Shown: positions 61,966 to 64,000 of the stretch, piece by piece
Position numbering within the stretch: the stretch's first letter is position 1
Layout: each line of letters begins with the position of its first letter
Origin: Streptomyces sp. NBC_00569
GTDB lineage: Bacteria > Actinomycetota > Actinomycetes > Streptomycetales > Streptomycetaceae
Assembly: GCF_036345255.1 (NCBI RefSeq)
Contig: NZ_CP107783.1
Location: 496,001 to 560,000, forward strand
Direction: 5' to 3'
Length of the DNA stretch: 64,000 bases
Notes under the pieces: model-generated
What the model was told of the DNA's origin: nothing
What the model saw: only the letters and a program-made list of their open reading frames with translations
The model's database searches: none
Translations under genes and position numbers: made by a program

Positions 61966-62122
61966 GCGACGTCTCGGCGACGCGGCGTCCGCGAGCCGCG
62001 AACCCCGGCGAAGAAGCCGCTCATGAGATGCCCCTCCACCGACGCACGACCGCGCACGATCCCCGAGCCGCACGCCCAAAGCCTCGGCTCCCCGAGCCGC
62101 AGCACCGATTGGAGATCCGCTC

Positions 62123-63358
62123 GTGCACTCCCGCGCAGAGCGCAGACTGCCACCCGCGGCAGCCGTAGGCCTGGCGATGGCCACGGTCGCACTGAGCCTC
62201 ACCGGGTGCGCCGCCACCCCGGCCCCGGACACTGTCACCGTGCTCAACTCGGCCACGGACACCGCCGAGCACACCGCCAACCAGAAGTTCTTCGACCGCT
62301 GCGCGGGGCCTCTCGGGCTGAAGGTCGAGCAGATCAGCGTGCCCGCGGACCAGGTCGCGTCGAAGGCGCTGCGGATGGCCTCGTCCAAGTCGCTCACCGA
62401 CATCCTGGAGCTCGACGGGTCCGAGCTGCCGCAGTTCGCCGGGACCGAGGGGCTGCGCCCGCTGAAGGACGTCGGCGTCGACACCTCAGGATTCTCCGGC
62501 AGCGCCACCTCCCTGGGTTCGTACCATGGCACCCAGTACGGCATCGCGCGCTCCGTCAACTCCCTGGCCCTGATCTACAACACCAAGCTCCTCAAGGAAG
62601 CCGGGGTCGAACCGCCCACCACCTGGGCCGAGTTGAAGACCGCCGCGAAGAGGACGACGCACGGCAGCACCTACGGGATGGCCTTCAGCGCCAGCCCCAA
62701 CGCCGACGGGGTGTACCAGTTCCTGCCGTTCTTCTGGTCCGGCGGCGGTGACGAGGCGAAGCTCGACAACGGCAAGGGCGAGGCCGCGCTCCAGCTGTGG
62801 AAGGACCTGGTCTCGGACGGGTCCGCGTCGAAGTCCGTCGTCAGCTGGAACCAGCAGGACGTCAACGACCAGTTCGTGTCCGGCCGCGCCGCCATGATGA
62901 TCAACGGTCCGTGGCAGGTGCCGGTGCTCAGCGCCCAGAAGAAGGTGGACTGGGCGGTCGCCCGCATCCCGGTGCCCGAAGCGGGACAGGACGCGATTCC
63001 ACCGATCGGCGGCACCGTGATGGCCGTGCCGAAGAGCGAGGACAGCGCCCGCGAGAAGAACGCGGGGAAGATCCTCAACTGCCTCAACACCCGGAAGAAC
63101 CAGCTCCAGTGGGGCGAGTCGGTCAACAACGTGCCCACCCGGGCCGCCGCCGCGCGGGCCTACGCCGAACAGAATCCCAAGCTCGCCGCCTTCGCCGACC
63201 TCGTCACCACCGCCCGTTCCCGCACCGCCCAGGTCGGCACCCGCTGGCCGGTGGTCGGGGACGCGCTCGCGGGCGCCTTCCAGTCGGTGCTGACCGGCAG
63301 GACCAGTCCCGAACAGGCCCTGCACCGCGCACAGCAACAGGCCTCCAAGGGGAAGTGA
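62123..63358 (+). CDS. Sugar ABC transporter substrate-binding lipoprotein
   Basis: This 411-aa extracellular binding protein starts at GTG 62123. The signal peptide ends in a lipobox, ALSLTGCAATP, so Cys about residue 29 is lipidated. Cluster B (MalE/UgpB) traits are ILELDGSELPQFAGTEGLRP, SVNSLALIYNTKLLKEAGVE, PPTTWAELKTAAKRTTHGST and QFVSGRAAMMINGPWQVPVL. It is the first transporter gene after lacI and is followed 10 bp later by a permease. The ligand is likely an oligogalacturonate or related sugar, from context. Confidence 0.93.
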   Translation: MHSRAERRLPPAAAVGLAMATVALSLTGCAATPAPDTVTVLNSATDTAEHTANQKFFDRCAGPLGLKVEQISVPADQVASKALRMASSKSLTDILELDGSELPQFAGTEGLRPLKDVGVDTSGFSGSATSLGSYHGTQYGIARSVNSLALIYNTKLLKEAGVEPPTTWAELKTAAKRTTHGSTYGMAFSASPNADGVYQFLPFFWSGGGDEAKLDNGKGEAALQLWKDLVSDGSASKSVVSWNQQDVNDQFVSGRAAMMINGPWQVPVLSAQKKVDWAVARIPVPEAGQDAIPPIGGTVMAVPKSEDSAREKNAGKILNCLNTRKNQLQWGESVNNVPTRAAAARAYAEQNPKLAAFADLVTTARSRTAQVGTRWPVVGDALAGAFQSVLTGRTSPEQALHRAQQQASKGK

Positions 63359-63368
63359 GGAACCGGAC

Positions 63369-64000
63369 ATGAGCACCTTCGCCTCCACCGCCCCGGCCGC
63401 CAAGACCTCCGGCTCCTCGGCCGCCCCCGCCAGGGCCCGTTCCGGCACCCGCCGCGGGCTGCTCCGATGGCTCTTCGTCGCCCCCGCGCTCGCCTACATG
63501 GCCCTCTTCTTCGGCTACCCGCTCATCCGCAACATCGTGATGAGCTTCCAGCACTACACACCCAAGACGTACTTCACCGGCGAGGCCCCGTTCAACGGCC
63601 TGGACAACTGGCGGGCCGTCTTCGCCGACGAGCTGTTCGCCGGCTCCCTGTGGCACACCGCGCTCTTCACGCTCGGCTCCCTGCTCGGCCAGTTCACCAT
63701 CGGCCTGGCCCTCGCCGTCTTCTTCTCGCGCCGCTTCCGGCTCTCCGGCTTCGTCCGCGCGATCCTGCTGCTGCCCTGGCTGGTACCCATGGTCGTGTCC
63801 GCCGTCGTCTGGCGGCGCATCCTCGACCAGGACCACGGGATGCTCAACAGCGCCCTGCACGCCGTCGGCCTGACCGAGGGCGGTGTGCCGTGGCTGAACA
63901 GCCCCGGCGTGGCCCTGCTGTCGGCGGTCCTGGTCAACATCTGGATCGGCATCCCGTTCAACATGGTGATCCTCTACGGCGGTCTCCAAGAGATCCCACG
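63369..64000 (+). CDS. Sugar ABC transporter permease (partial at right edge)
   Basis: The start ATG 63369 (MSTFASTAPAAKTSGSSAAP) is followed by membrane segments LRWLFVAPALAYMALFFGYP, LFTLGSLLGQFTIGLALAVF and AILLLPWLVPMVVSAVVWRR. VLVNIWIGIPFNMVILYGGL near the end leads into the EAA loop (GLQEIP) when the window ends. It fits the MalF/UgpA type of permease. About 210 residues are seen and the rest lies beyond the edge. It belongs to the same transporter operon as the binding protein. Confidence 0.92.
   Translation, partial: MSTFASTAPAAKTSGSSAAPARARSGTRRGLLRWLFVAPALAYMALFFGYPLIRNIVMSFQHYTPKTYFTGEAPFNGLDNWRAVFADELFAGSLWHTALFTLGSLLGQFTIGLALAVFFSRRFRLSGFVRAILLLPWLVPMVVSAVVWRRILDQDHGMLNSALHAVGLTEGGVPWLNSPGVALLSAVLVNIWIGIPFNMVILYGGLQEIP

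Overview
The window is high-GC actinobacterial chromosome, most likely Streptomyces. The signs are strong third-position GC bias, GTG and TTG starts, many 4-bp ATGA/GTGA stop-start overlaps, and lineage-typical small families (DUF6479-, DUF6893- and SCO6745-type proteins). I see no rRNA, tRNA, CRISPR array, phage or insertion-sequence gene. It reads as accessory or catabolic chromosome with many small self-contained modules, each with its own regulator.

Region 1 (about 0.3-15.4 kb, all minus strand) is a complete high-affinity [NiFe]-hydrogenase locus of the actinobacterial group 1h type. In transcription order it holds hypX, the small subunit, the large subunit, a NifU-like protein, a DUF5947 protein, a DUF6084 protein, an unknown 479-aa protein, a maturation protease, a 34-aa peptide, then hypA, hypB, hypF, hypC, hypD and hypE. 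Almost every junction is translationally coupled. The small subunit has no Tat signal and carries a Cys-Asp proximal-cluster motif. The expected role is aerobic scavenging of trace H2. Two tandem hairpins and a decayed VOC-family fragment lie beyond hypE.

Region 2 (15.8-24.6 kb, minus strand) is a CoA-ester/beta-oxidation cluster: two acyl-CoA dehydrogenases of different catalytic subtype, an SDR, a CaiB-type racemase/transferase, a crotonase, two thiolases, an OB-fold (DUF35) protein and an acyl-CoA synthetase. At least four genes are visibly damaged by truncation, frameshift or nonsense, so the cluster appears to be decaying unless these are assembly errors. Two genes share the upstream motif CGAACNNTCGTTAAG. 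A 6 x 15 bp tandem repeat lies between two genes.

Region 3 (24.9-28.6 kb, plus) is a dicarboxylate module: a DctA-type symporter, a LysR regulator and a tartrate/D-malate dehydrogenase, each preceded by the same 15-bp dyad (ATnGGC-N5-CTAT). Region 4 (29.1-34.9 kb) is an IclR-controlled module with an MFS transporter, an aldehyde dehydrogenase, a homologue of formaldehyde-activating enzyme (Fae) and a beta-hydroxyacid dehydrogenase. Two 17-bp GTTGCG...CGCAAC dyads mark it.

Region 5 (35-42 kb) holds assorted genes: a DUF4389 membrane protein, a helical-repeat protein, a universal stress protein, a Tat-exported carotenoid-oxygenase-family enzyme, an unknown membrane protein and a fused siderophore-ABC remnant that still has an intact iron box. 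Region 6 (42.2-53.2 kb) is a second acyl-CoA degradation cluster: MaoC, thiolase, a dimeric-barrel monooxygenase-like protein, an APH-type kinase, an SDR, an SCO6745-type protein, an acyl-CoA ligase, a crotonase, an epoxide-hydrolase-like enzyme and a TetR regulator. A WTGA-N8-TCAM motif recurs at four of its promoters. Region 7 (53.5-58.6 kb) has a MarR/ABC-2 exporter operon and a three-gene operon pairing a probable F420-dependent (luciferase-like) oxidoreductase with two small dimeric-barrel proteins. Region 8 (58.6-64 kb) has a secreted PL10-type pectate lyase divergent from a LacI regulator and the start of a sugar ABC transporter, with a perfect 16-bp palindrome between them; this is probably a pectin-use locus. 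The last permease runs off the right edge.
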